A DNA stretch of 64,000 bases from Bradyrhizobium ontarionense (GTDB taxonomy: Bacteria > Pseudomonadota > Alphaproteobacteria > Rhizobiales > Xanthobacteraceae): the NCBI RefSeq assembly GCF_021088345.1, contig NZ_CP088156.1, forward strand, positions 6,448,001 through 6,512,000. The letters run 5' to 3'. Under the pieces are notes generated by a model. The model made no database searches and was not told where the DNA came from. It was given only the letters and a program-made list of their open reading frames with translations. Shown here one piece after another: positions 45,937 through 54,829 of the stretch; within the stretch, counting starts at the first letter, position 1; each line of letters starts with the position of its first letter. Position numbers and translations under genes: made by a program.

Positions 45937-46811
45937 TGGGAACCTCCGGTTCATATGGAGGACCTTCGCCCGGATCTGCTCTGGTCCCAACATGGATTGA
46001 CCCCGTCGGTTCGCCTTCGGCAGGACCAGATTTACCACCCCCCGACCCAACGGCCCCGAACGCGGTGCCGCCGACCGTCCCAGCAGCTCCTCCGGTTCGA
46101 CCGACACCGCAAGCCGCGTTGCCCGACAATTTTACCGCGCCGCGCACCAATTTTACGCGCTTTGCAGGGAGCGGCGGCAACGATCGCCGCAGCCTGGGCC
46201 GGGCGATATCTGGATATCTATCTGGTGGCGTCGGCGGCAATCGTGGCGCCGTGCAGCGCATGGGCTCGTCACGGGGCACGACGGCGCGGCTCGCCAGCTT
46301 CTTAAGCGACGTCGCCAATCAAGGCGCTCAGCAGGCACTCCGGTCCCTAAACCTTGAGGCTCTTGCAGGCCGGCCAATCGAAGAAATCTTTCTCGGGCTT
46401 GCTGATTACATCTGTCCAGAAGGTGGGACGGTGGACGAAGGCATTGCCCGCGATGCATTCATCGAAACCATCGCTGAGCTTGCCGGCCTCGGGTTGACCG
46501 ACCTCGACGCCTTGACAGCTCCGCAGATGCAGACTGTGTTCGAGCTTTACGCCGCTCATGCGATCGAAGCGCGCATCTACAACGATATTGGGTCGAAGGG
46601 CGTGACGCTGCCCGCCGACGTACGCGCCGTCGAGCGCATCCAGACAGTCCTAAAAGACTTCATACGTCGTGGCGTGAGCGATGCCGTGGCCCGTTCGCAG
46701 ACGGACTTGCGAACGCTGGCAAAGGGCCAGGTAAGCAGCTTTGTCGATGCAATCTACGCTGACGCCTTCGCGATATTGCAAACAATGGCGGACGGGATGG
46801 CGGAGTCATGA
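45936..46811 (+). CDS. qatB: QatB
   Basis: A 291-residue protein with the N-terminal motif MGTSGSYGGPSPGSALVPTW (QatB proteins begin with this GTSxSYGGP...LVPxW pattern), a Pro-rich linker (about 30-75), an Arg/Gly segment GGVGGNRGAVQRMGSSRGT, then a helical domain. Starts within the stop of qatA and overlaps the start of qatC by four bases (ATGA). The molecular role is unknown; it is required for Qat defense. Confidence 0.88.
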   Translation: MGTSGSYGGPSPGSALVPTWIDPVGSPSAGPDLPPPDPTAPNAVPPTVPAAPPVRPTPQAALPDNFTAPRTNFTRFAGSGGNDRRSLGRAISGYLSGGVGGNRGAVQRMGSSRGTTARLASFLSDVANQGAQQALRSLNLEALAGRPIEEIFLGLADYICPEGGTVDEGIARDAFIETIAELAGLGLTDLDALTAPQMQTVFELYAAHAIEARIYNDIGSKGVTLPADVRAVERIQTVLKDFIRRGVSDAVARSQTDLRTLAKGQVSSFVDAIYADAFAILQTMADGMAES

Positions 46812-48163
46812 GACAGCACGTCATCATCGGCCGCTTTGGTCCGGGAGATCGCACCGCAATCCCCACGGCACTTGGCGAGGTGTCCACTAAGCTTGACTTG
46901 GTCGTTTCCAAGAGAGGGCTCGGACACGGTATCGGCAGGGCGCTGAATGATCTGAGAAAACTAAAATTGGTGCCGACCGAGATCGCGCTCGATTTACTCG
47001 TCTTGGCGGCGCACATTCATGCGGCCGATACGAGGGTTTCGCGTGCGACCGAGTCACAAGATTCGTGGACGCGAGAACTCAGGCTCGTCGTGCCCGTGAG
47101 CGATCCCGCCAGATGGATTGGCGCTGCACCTACGCTTCGCCGCATTCTCAACTTTCTGTCGGGCGACCGCTGGATCGTCGACTTCCGAGCCCGTTCCGCC
47201 AAATTCAGGCAATACCTCGCACCGTTAGCCGCAGAGTTGATCCCGCCGCCCTATGACAGCGTCAACCTGTTTTCAGGTGGTCTTGATAGTCTGATCGGAG
47301 CCATTGACGCGCTCGAAGCTGGCGGACAGCCTCTCTTTGCCAGCCATGCTGGCGAGGGCGCCGTCAGCAAGTCTCAGGAAGACTGCTTCGATGTCCTCCA
47401 AAAGCATTACGCCAAATTATCGCCAACTCGCTTTCGTCTCTGGATGAATTTTCCGAAGAACCTCGTGCGAAAGGTCGGCTCCGAAGATTCAACGCGCGCG
47501 CGGTCTTTCCTCTTTTTCGCGCTCGGCATATTTGCGGGGTCCAGTTTTGGGAAGCCGTTCAAGCTCCGCGTTCCGGAGAACGGATTGATCTCCCTTAATG
47601 TGCCGCTCGATACATTGCGGCTGGGCTCCCTGAGTACGCGCACCACGCACCCGTTCTATATCGCCAGGTGGAACCAGTTGCTACATCTTCTCGGCATACC
47701 CGGTGTCGTTGAGAACCCTTATTGGAACAAGACGAAAGGCGAAATGGTTTCCGAATGCTCCAACGCGAAGCTGTTGCGCGGCCTCGTTCCAAGCTCCATG
47801 TCGTGCTCGTCACCGACCAAGGGTCGTTGGAAAGGCCTGGCGACAGAACATTGCGGTTTCTGCTTGCCATGCCTCATCCGGCGGGGTGCGCTCCTATCGA
47901 TCGGTGATCCGACCACCTACACGGTGCCTGATTTGCGGGCGTCTGAGATGGATACGCGTCGGGCCGAAGGAAAGCAGATACGTTCGTTCCAATATGCTAT
48001 CGAGCGTCTGAGAGAGCGACCGCAGCTTGCAAGAATGCTGATACATAAGCCCGGACCGCTTTTTGATGAGCTTGCACGATTGGATGCCCTGGCTGATGTT
48101 TATACGCGGGGGCTCAACGAGGTTGGCGTTTTGCTTGACGGCGTGAGGGCGGGACCTAGCTGA
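46808..48163 (+). CDS. qatC: QatC, QueC-like PP-loop enzyme
   Basis: A 451-residue protein. PP-loop NLFSGGLDSLIG (SGGLDS at about 156-161) and a Cys cluster EHCGFCLPCLIRRG (Cys349, 352, 355), as in QueC, the 7-cyano-7-deazaguanine synthase. In the Qat system the QueC homologue is thought to modify a nucleic acid or protein substrate. Coupled to qatB by ATGA and followed after 10 bp by qatD. Confidence 0.9.
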   Translation: MRQHVIIGRFGPGDRTAIPTALGEVSTKLDLVVSKRGLGHGIGRALNDLRKLKLVPTEIALDLLVLAAHIHAADTRVSRATESQDSWTRELRLVVPVSDPARWIGAAPTLRRILNFLSGDRWIVDFRARSAKFRQYLAPLAAELIPPPYDSVNLFSGGLDSLIGAIDALEAGGQPLFASHAGEGAVSKSQEDCFDVLQKHYAKLSPTRFRLWMNFPKNLVRKVGSEDSTRARSFLFFALGIFAGSSFGKPFKLRVPENGLISLNVPLDTLRLGSLSTRTTHPFYIARWNQLLHLLGIPGVVENPYWNKTKGEMVSECSNAKLLRGLVPSSMSCSSPTKGRWKGLATEHCGFCLPCLIRRGALLSIGDPTTYTVPDLRASEMDTRRAEGKQIRSFQYAIERLRERPQLARMLIHKPGPLFDELARLDALADVYTRGLNEVGVLLDGVRAGPS

Positions 48164-48173
48164 TGGAGACAGC

Positions 48174-48926
48174 GTGACCTTGAGCGGCCTCGTGGATTTT
48201 CATTGTCATCTCGATCTCTATCCTGATCATGAAAAATTGGTGACGGAGTGTGATAAGGAGGGGGTCTTCACCCTTGCCGTCACGACGACACCGCGGGCGT
48301 GGCCACGCAACAATGAGTTGGCGAGTAAGACCAAGCATGTCAGAGCTGCCCTCGGGCTTCACCCGCAATTGGTCTCCGAGCGAGCAAGCGAGTTTGCGCT
48401 ATGGCAAGAATATCTGCCAGCCTCACGTTATGTCGGAGAGGTTGGTCTTGACGCCAGTCCGCGCTTCTACAAGTCGTTCGATCTACAGAAGCAAATTTTC
48501 GAGAAGATCCTGCGTTCGTGCGCGCAAAAGCAAGACAAGATATTGACGCTGCATAGCGTGCGTGCCGTGAAACCTGTTCTTGATATGCTTGAAATGCACC
48601 TGCTGCCGAACAAGGGAAAGGCCGTCCTCCACTGGTTCACAGGGACCGCGCCGGAAGCGAAGCGCGCGTGTGAACTCGGGTGTTACTTTTCTATCAACGC
48701 GGCGATGCTGAGCAATGATCGTCATCGGAAGATTATAGCGGGATTGCCCTTGGATCGGTTACTGACCGAGACCGATGGCCCCTTCACCCAGGCGGGCGGC
48801 TCAGATCCCGCACGTCCGCGTGATGTTAAGCTCGCGGTCGAGGGGTTGGCCAGCATCCGGTCAAGATCACCTAACGAGATGCGAACGATGATACAGGAAA
48901 ATCTTCGACAGCTCGTGTCAGCGTAA
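48174..48926 (+). CDS. qatD: QatD, TatD-like metal-dependent nuclease
   Basis: A 250-residue TatD-family nuclease beginning with GTG. Metal ligands appear in order: HCHLDL (9-14), GEVGLDAS, LTLHSVRA, LHWFTG and TETDGPF. All the usual residues are present, so it is likely an active DNase or RNase. Last gene of the qat operon. In Qat the TatD protein is essential for defense. Confidence 0.9.
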   Translation: MTLSGLVDFHCHLDLYPDHEKLVTECDKEGVFTLAVTTTPRAWPRNNELASKTKHVRAALGLHPQLVSERASEFALWQEYLPASRYVGEVGLDASPRFYKSFDLQKQIFEKILRSCAQKQDKILTLHSVRAVKPVLDMLEMHLLPNKGKAVLHWFTGTAPEAKRACELGCYFSINAAMLSNDRHRKIIAGLPLDRLLTETDGPFTQAGGSDPARPRDVKLAVEGLASIRSRSPNEMRTMIQENLRQLVSA

Positions 48927-48959
48927 GGTGCCCAACCGCTAGTTCCTTGAGAATTCCAT

Positions 48960-49166
48960 CTAACTGCACTCACCTCTCGGACGCCACGAGACAGGATCTG
49001 CGACCCAGCGATTAATTTCGGATTCACGCCATCCAGTCCCGTTGGCGCTGATTTTGAGTTGAGCCGGGAACGTGCTTTCGGCTATCTTGCGATAGATGGT
49101 TGACCTGGATAGCCCAGTCCTGGCGAGGACCGTTTTCAACCGGATGATACGATCTGGTTCGCGCAT
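48960..49166 (-). CDS. AlpA-type DNA-binding protein
   Basis: A 68-residue product. Helix-turn-helix of the AlpA/MerR-like excisionase family: MREPDRIIRLKTVLARTGLS then STIYRKIAE, a wing with FPAQLKIS and a final NRWVADPVSW. The frame opens upstream, but the ATG at 49166 matches the family. These regulators activate excisionase or integrase genes in P4-like islands. Located between qatD and the relaxase gene. Confidence 0.85.
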   Translation of the reverse strand: MREPDRIIRLKTVLARTGLSRSTIYRKIAESTFPAQLKISANGTGWRESEINRWVADPVSWRPRGECS

Positions 49167-49293
49167 AGCTACGCTGCCTCCTGGTGGCTCTTTCTGACGC
49201 CTGCTTCGACCAAAAGAGCCGGCTTTCAAAAGCACGCTAGAGGGTTTTTGGCATGTCGTAGCATGGCGTTCGGACGGCGAGAAATGGGACGGG

Positions 49294-52200
49294 TCATAGT
49301 CCGAGGCCCCGGCCTCTTCCGAGACCGAGGCCGTGAGTGAAAGCCAACTCCTGGCCGAGCCGGCGACCTGAGTCGAAGGAGATGCCGAGCTCGCGCTTGC
49401 GATTGGCGAGGATGGACTCCAGCTGCGGATCGCGCTCAAGGCCTCTCGCCATATCGCCCATAGCCGCCCGCGTGGCCTTGTAGCCAGACATCTCGCCGGC
49501 CTGATACTGTCGCTGGCTGGTGTGATTGAGCTTCTGCCAGCGCTCCACGAAGCGATCGGCGCGGCGGCTCGGATCGGTGCGGAGTTCAGTCTCAAGCTGA
49601 AGCGCTCGGATAGCGCGGCTGACCTGGCCGCCAGCTGCCTCGCGGGGCAGTTCCGGGCTCTTCCTATAGGCGGCTTCGGCGTCGTACGAGCCATAAGGCC
49701 GCACGTCTTCGAAGGCCTGGCGGGCTTTTTGCAATTCTTTCACCTGCTCGGGACTTGCCTCGCTACCCGTCGCTTTCGCTTCGAAGATCGCGTCAATCGC
49801 GCGGGCATGGCGTACAAGCGCTCGGGTGCGTATTGTGGGCAAATCTCTGTCCGGATTCTCTACGAGCTTTCTTTCCGTCATCTCAACTTCGCGCCGCTCG
49901 GTTGTCGCGCTGCTCCTGTCCCGTTCCGGCGATTTCTGTTCCGGCCTATGGCCGCCATCCGGACGGGGCGCATTTGCAGGAGATTGAAGGCCATCGAACC
50001 TGTCACGCAGTTTCTCTGGCACGATCTTGCGAACGATCTCGACCACGCGCTCGCGGAAGTTGATTCCGCGCCGTTCGGCGTAGCCCTGGGCTGGATCGGC
50101 ATGGTCGTAGTCCAGGGCCATATCCTTGGCGCGATCGCGCGACAGGGCACGGGTCAACCGGTCCCGATTGGCAAAATCGTCGTGGCTATAGTGCAAGTCG
50201 ACGCCGTCGCGGTGGCGCGACAGGGCAACGTAGCTGCTATGGGCGTCCATGCCGGGCGTCGCCAGCACATGGACGCGGTCGACCGTCATGCCCTGCGCCT
50301 TGTGGATCGTCGCGGCATAGCCGTGGTCGATTCGATTGTAATCCTTGAGGTCGAAGCGCACGGATCGGCCGTCGTCGGTCTGCACGGTCATGGACTGCGT
50401 GCTGACCAGCTCGACGGTCCCAAGCATGCCGTTCTTCACGCCGAGGCTGCGCTCGTTCTGCAGGAACATGATGCGATCCCCACTGGCGAAGGCTCTTGCG
50501 CCGCGCTCGACCCTCACGGGTATCTCGTCTCCGAGATCGCCCGCAGCCCGCATCCGCCCGCGTGCCGCCCCGTTCAGCGCCTGGACCTCGTCATTGGTGT
50601 GGGTGAGAATAATCCGACTCCGGTGCGGCGAGGCCTGCCGGTCGCGGTTCCAGCGCTCGATCAATTCGCCTCGCGCCTGCTCGCGGCTGTGGGCCTCATG
50701 CACCATGCCGTAGGAGCGGTAGGCCCCGAGCGCATGACCCACTTTGCCGGTTGCCAGATCGCGCGTGGCGTCGCGCTGCCAGCCCTCCCGCTGCCGGCGC
50801 ACTTCACCGATTTCAGCCCCGCCGTGACGCTCATGGATCGATCTGAACGCCGCCCCCGCTTCGATTGCTTGCAGTTGCTGCGGATCGCCGACCAGCACCA
50901 CCTTCGCGCCGGCCTCTGCTACACGGGACAGCACGCGCTCGAGCTGGCGCGTACCGACCATGCCGGCCTCGTCGACAACCAGCACATCGCGCGAACTGAG
51001 CAGATCACGGCCCTGTTCCCAGCCATGCTCCAGGCTGGCAATCGTGCGCGACACGATGCCCGATCCGCTTTCGAGATTTTCCGCGGCAATCCCGGACAGC
51101 GCCGCGCCCCGGACCTCGAAGCCTGCCGCCTCCCAGGCCTCCCGCGCCACTCCTAGCATCGCGCTCTTTCCCGTCCCGGCATGGCCGAGGACGACACCCA
51201 AATCACATCCGCCCGTGACATGCGCCAGCGCCTCGGTCTGCTCGGACGAAAGGACCAGGCCACGCGCCTCCGCACGGATCAAAGCGGCCTTGCGGTCCGC
51301 GTCGCGAACCTCATGATGCTTCCGGTTCGCCAGCATCTCGGAAGCACGATGCAGGCTCTGTTCCGTCTCGATCATTCCGCGGGTGGTAAACCGATCCTCG
51401 CCGCGGGTGTCCCGTCCGAGTTCGACCAGATCTGGCGCTCCCTGCATCGCGCCCACCAGCTCATTGAACTGGTCGAGCCCGTCGCTGTGCCGGTGCGCGA
51501 ACTTGGCCAGATCGCGGTGCGTGAAGGTCGATTGCTGCCGGGTGATGGCGTCCAGTCCAATGGAGGGATCGGCAATGATCCGCGCGCCGTTGTTCCGCGC
51601 GATCTCGCGGTGCATCTCGGCCCGGTCGGCCTCACACACTTCGCCTGTGATGCCCCGAACCTCGATGCGTTTGGCCGGCGCGCCGATCTGGCTTTGCGGC
51701 TCCAGTGCGACGCCCTGGGCTTCCAGACTGCGATGGTCGATCCGTGCGTCGATGTCGAGCTCGGCCAGGCGCTCATTCGCGAGCTCCGCCCAACGTTCGC
51801 GCCAACGCTCGACCATCTCCGTGCGGTTCCAGTCCCGCACCTTTTGGCCAAACCCGTTCTCGTCGACCGAGCGCATGGTCAGCATGACATGGGCATGGGG
51901 CTTGGGCATGCCGTCCTCGGCCATATCACAATGCACATTGAGGTCGGCAATCATTCCGAGACCGACGAACTCGCCCCGAACGAAGTCCCGGGCCAGCTCG
52001 ATGCCCTGTGCCTCGCTCAGCTCGCGCGGAAGGGCGAACTCCACCTCACGAGCAAGCTGAGCATCTTTCCGGACTTCGAACGCCTCGACATCATTCCAAA
52101 GCCGGGCCCGGTCGCCCCAGGCCTCCGGCGCGTTCTCCGGCAGCATCACCTCGGAATGGACGACGCCGCGCTTCCCGGAAAAATCCTGATCACGGCCGAG

Positions 52201-52305
52201 CCGCTCGTCGCGCAGCCGCGAGCCGGAGCGGTAAGCAGCCGCCGCTATCGCACTGCTCCCGGTCTTTCGGCCAATGACTTTGACATGAAGATGATAGATC
52301 GCCAT
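49294..52305 (-). CDS. traA: TraA, Ti-type conjugative relaxase-helicase (MOBQ)
   Basis: A protein of 1003 residues. The N-terminal MobA/MobL relaxase has the histidine triad HCDMAEDG (His125) and HAHVMLTM (His137, His139), with a Tyr in MAIYHLH and YRSGSR for nicking. The helicase half carries Walker A VLGHAGTGKSAML (Lys380), DVLVVDEAGMVG, LVGDPQQLQ and the late IHKAQGMT. A C-terminal Arg/Ser-rich tail. Nicks oriT and unwinds DNA for transfer. It is divergent from traC across the oriT-like region. No mating-pair genes are nearby. Confidence 0.93.
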   Translation of the reverse strand: MAIYHLHVKVIGRKTGSSAIAAAAYRSGSRLRDERLGRDQDFSGKRGVVHSEVMLPENAPEAWGDRARLWNDVEAFEVRKDAQLAREVEFALPRELSEAQGIELARDFVRGEFVGLGMIADLNVHCDMAEDGMPKPHAHVMLTMRSVDENGFGQKVRDWNRTEMVERWRERWAELANERLAELDIDARIDHRSLEAQGVALEPQSQIGAPAKRIEVRGITGEVCEADRAEMHREIARNNGARIIADPSIGLDAITRQQSTFTHRDLAKFAHRHSDGLDQFNELVGAMQGAPDLVELGRDTRGEDRFTTRGMIETEQSLHRASEMLANRKHHEVRDADRKAALIRAEARGLVLSSEQTEALAHVTGGCDLGVVLGHAGTGKSAMLGVAREAWEAAGFEVRGAALSGIAAENLESGSGIVSRTIASLEHGWEQGRDLLSSRDVLVVDEAGMVGTRQLERVLSRVAEAGAKVVLVGDPQQLQAIEAGAAFRSIHERHGGAEIGEVRRQREGWQRDATRDLATGKVGHALGAYRSYGMVHEAHSREQARGELIERWNRDRQASPHRSRIILTHTNDEVQALNGAARGRMRAAGDLGDEIPVRVERGARAFASGDRIMFLQNERSLGVKNGMLGTVELVSTQSMTVQTDDGRSVRFDLKDYNRIDHGYAATIHKAQGMTVDRVHVLATPGMDAHSSYVALSRHRDGVDLHYSHDDFANRDRLTRALSRDRAKDMALDYDHADPAQGYAERRGINFRERVVEIVRKIVPEKLRDRFDGLQSPANAPRPDGGHRPEQKSPERDRSSATTERREVEMTERKLVENPDRDLPTIRTRALVRHARAIDAIFEAKATGSEASPEQVKELQKARQAFEDVRPYGSYDAEAAYRKSPELPREAAGGQVSRAIRALQLETELRTDPSRRADRFVERWQKLNHTSQRQYQAGEMSGYKATRAAMGDMARGLERDPQLESILANRKRELGISFDSGRRLGQELAFTHGLGLGRGRGLGL

Positions 52306-52330
52306 CGCGACCAGATCACTGGCACAACGA

Positions 52331-52390
52331 AGCGCACGTCGGAACGACGTATAAGCGCGCCCTCCCTCGAAAAAATCTCGGGAGGGATCG
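52331..52390. other. oriT-like nick region
   Basis: An inverted repeat ACGTC-GGAAC-GACGT (52336-52350) followed immediately by ATAAGCGCGCCCT (52351-52363), close to the Ti/IncQ nick consensus ATAAGTGCGCCCT. A second hairpin CCCTCCC/GGGAGGG (52360-52366 and 52380-52386) follows. It sits between the divergent traA and traC genes, where oriT lies in rhizobial plasmids. Confidence 0.75.
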
Positions 52391-52475
52391 CACCGTCCCA
52401 GGCCGTCCTGATGACCTTACAGCATTCCGCGGTGTGCTCGCCTATCATTTCTCCATCGAACTCATGGAGACGACG

Positions 52476-52802
52476 ATGCGCAAACCACGAGACTTTGATG
52501 CGGACCTGAAGGCACTCGAAGACAAAGCGCGCGGCCTGAAAACTCGCAAAGTGCGCCAGCTCGGCGAACTGGTTGTCGCGACTGGGGCCGACACACTCAC
52601 TGCGGAAGAACTGGCTGGCGCGCTTATCGTGCTGGCCGAGATGAAAGAGGCCGGAAAGAAGGAGGCTTGGGCCAAGCGCGGCGCCGCGTTCTTTCAAAGT
52701 CGGACGCGGCGAATTGCACCAGCAACTGACCGCAACATGGACGGCGCTTCTGCGCAACCGAGCGGCCCTCAACCGGCACCGAGCCGCAAGGGCGCGACAT
52801 GA
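52476..52802 (+). CDS. traC: TraC-type conjugal transfer protein
   Basis: A 108-residue small relaxosome-type protein. Charged helical N-terminus (DFDADLKALEDKARGLKTRK), core RQLGELVVATGADTLTAEEL then AGKKEAWAKRGAAFF, and a Pro/Ser tail. The ATG at 52476 has GGAGACGACG before it; an ATG at 52464 is possible. In Ti-type systems TraC helps TraA process oriT. Its stop is two bases before traD. Confidence 0.82.
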   Translation: MRKPRDFDADLKALEDKARGLKTRKVRQLGELVVATGADTLTAEELAGALIVLAEMKEAGKKEAWAKRGAAFFQSRTRRIAPATDRNMDGASAQPSGPQPAPSRKGAT

Positions 52803-52803
52803 T

Positions 52804-53004
52804 ATGCGCACTTGGCAGGTCGAGCGCCGCAAGCGCACACGGCATCTCATCGAACTCGGTGGCCTGGTCGTCAAGGCGGGCATCGTGGACCTAACCGGTG
52901 ACGACCGCGCCATCATCTACGGCGCGCTGCTCTGGATGGCCCACAAGCTCCGAAGCGAAGAGCGCGAGAAGGCGTTGGCGCTCTGGACTGCAAAGGGAAA
53001 ATAG
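52804..53004 (+). CDS. traD: TraD-type conjugal transfer protein
   Basis: A 66-residue product: MRTWQVERRKRTRHLIELGG, then KAGIVDLTGDDRAIIYGAL and LRSEEREKALALWTAKGK. This is the small TraD of Ti-type transfer regions, usually beside traC. The frame opens upstream inside traC; the ATG at 52804 fits the family. No traG coupling-protein gene follows. Confidence 0.85.
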   Translation: MRTWQVERRKRTRHLIELGGLVVKAGIVDLTGDDRAIIYGALLWMAHKLRSEEREKALALWTAKGK

Positions 53005-53482
53005 GCGTTCGAGGACGGCCAAAGCGTTGGTGCCGACGCCAAGGTCTAGACTCTGAACCGTGCCTGCACTTCCCCGACTTTTGCTCAGCCGAAGCCGTGC
53101 GCGGGCGCCTCGGCTCGGTGAGACTACTTAATGACGGTGAGTGGCGCTCGAAGTAGACGCTTCATGAGCTCGATGTCGGCGAGAGTGGTGGGTCCGTGGA
53201 AGCTTGAAACCGCTCGATCCGGCGACAGGTTAAAGATGGCGAGCTAGCATCGGATGTGGAAATCGGATCAAGTGGCCGCAACGGCCGGTGATAGCTAGAC
53301 AGACAATCGCCGCGATTCGCCGCTCGGCCATGCCGTCGAAGGGCGCGCCTGCTGATCGTCGCTGCACACAACAAGGGACGCTTGCGGTCAAAGCGGATTG
53401 TGGATCGCCGGCAACCGACGAATGAGTGCACGGCCAGCGTCAACCAGTGGACAGGAATCGGATCGCGCGCCAACATAAGGCC
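53005..53482. other. Gene-free stretch
   Basis: About 480 bases between traD and the SPARDA genes. No frame supported. The promoter of the Argonaute operon should lie here; the leader near 53460-53482 has a weak AAGG site. Confidence 0.4.
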
Positions 53483-54829
53483 ATGAAGAAGATCGGGAAA
53501 AGCGACGTCATCGGGCAGCAGGGAATGTCCCTCATCGAGGGAATCATTCTCTCAATGGGATTCATGTTTTATCCAACCGGCGGCGTCGAAGCGGGCATCG
53601 ACGGCTTCATCGAGCTGCGTGATGCCGAGACGGGCGAGGTGGGCAACCTGCTCCTGCAGGTCCAGGGCAAGGCGACCGAGCGCGAACGCCTTCAAGGGGA
53701 GAACGAGGAGACGTTCGAGTTTCCCTGCGCCGACGCCGATATCGAATACTGGACCAAAGGCACGGCGCCCGTTCTCCTTATCGTCGTGGCTCTGAGGACG
53801 CGGAAGGCCTACTGGAAGTCGCTCAAGGAGTGGTTTGCGGATCCGGAACGACGCAAGTCACGCAAGGTCGTCTTCGACAAGAGGAAGGACGAGTTCACGC
53901 GGGAGGCCAAGGCCAGCCTGATCTCGGTCGCGACGGCGGTCCGTCCCGGGGCATCGGGGCCGAGCGTCAAGAAAAGTGAGCAGATCTTGGTGAACCTGCT
54001 GGAGGTCAAATTCGCGCCCCGGGTGTTCTGGGCGCCCACGTCCCACGGATCGGACAAGTCGTTCGGCGGAGCGCTCGGCGAGATTGTGAAGCCGGCGCGC
54101 GGGGAATGGATCGTTCGTTCGAAGTCGGTGCTGTCCTTCCATCCGCTGGACGAACATCCGTGGAAGAAGCTCTGCGACTGGGAGGCGATGGAGGAATTCG
54201 ACACCACGGAGTGGGCGAACAGCGACGACGAGGACCGGCAGCGTGACTTCGTGGCTCTCCTCAACAGGGCTATCGGGGAGTTCGTCAGGCCGGACCTTTA
54301 CCGGGACCGCGACAGCCGCGTGTTCTTCTTCCGCAAGCCCAAGGATAAGCACAGCCTGAACTATGCCTACCGGAGCCTGCAGAACACCACTACCCGCCGC
54401 GTGGTAGGACCGTACGGCAAGAAGAAAAGCGATCCGAAGAAATTCGCCTATTGGCGGCACTCGGCCTTCCTGCATCGCTTCGTCCGGCTCGCTGGCAAAT
54501 GGTACGCCGAAATCACGCCAACCTACCACTTCACATATAACGGACAGGATGCCGATGCCTACGCCGGCGAGCGGCTGAAGAAGATCAAGGAGATCGAGAA
54601 TAACGCGGCCGTCATGGGGCAGTTCGTGATGTGGCGTGACTTCCTGACGACGCACGGTGCGGAGGACCTGTTGACGAAGGCGTACCCGTTCCTTTCATTC
54701 AGCGCGGTCGACGCACTTGAACTCGACGTCGGGGTGCCGGACGATCTTTGGAAGTCGCAGGAGACTGACCCCTCGTCTCCATTGTTCGAATACGCCCTGG
54801 CGGGCGAAACGGTCGAGAACATCACGTGA
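53483..54829 (+). CDS. DUF4365 (DREN) nuclease-APAZ protein, SPARDA effector
   Basis: A 448-residue partner of a short Argonaute. The N-terminal part is DUF4365, a PDDEXK-type nuclease: GQQGMSLIEGIILS, GVEAGIDGFIELRD (Asp40, Glu44) and NLLLQVQGKATE (Lys63). The C-terminal APAZ-like region runs from about residue 200 (SKSVLSFHPLDEHP, RDSRVFFFRKPKDKHSLNYAYRSL split by a loop). In SPARDA systems, the Ago-guide complex sensing invader DNA activates this nuclease, which degrades cell DNA and RNA. The GTGA overlap with the next gene couples translation. Confidence 0.82.
   Translation: MKKIGKSDVIGQQGMSLIEGIILSMGFMFYPTGGVEAGIDGFIELRDAETGEVGNLLLQVQGKATERERLQGENEETFEFPCADADIEYWTKGTAPVLLIVVALRTRKAYWKSLKEWFADPERRKSRKVVFDKRKDEFTREAKASLISVATAVRPGASGPSVKKSEQILVNLLEVKFAPRVFWAPTSHGSDKSFGGALGEIVKPARGEWIVRSKSVLSFHPLDEHPWKKLCDWEAMEEFDTTEWANSDDEDRQRDFVALLNRAIGEFVRPDLYRDRDSRVFFFRKPKDKHSLNYAYRSLQNTTTRRVVGPYGKKKSDPKKFAYWRHSAFLHRFVRLAGKWYAEITPTYHFTYNGQDADAYAGERLKKIKEIENNAAVMGQFVMWRDFLTTHGAEDLLTKAYPFLSFSAVDALELDVGVPDDLWKSQETDPSSPLFEYALAGETVENIT

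Noticed and set aside
49522..52509. Long plus-strand frames opposite traA
   Set aside because: They are antisense to the relaxase gene, whose motifs are unambiguous.
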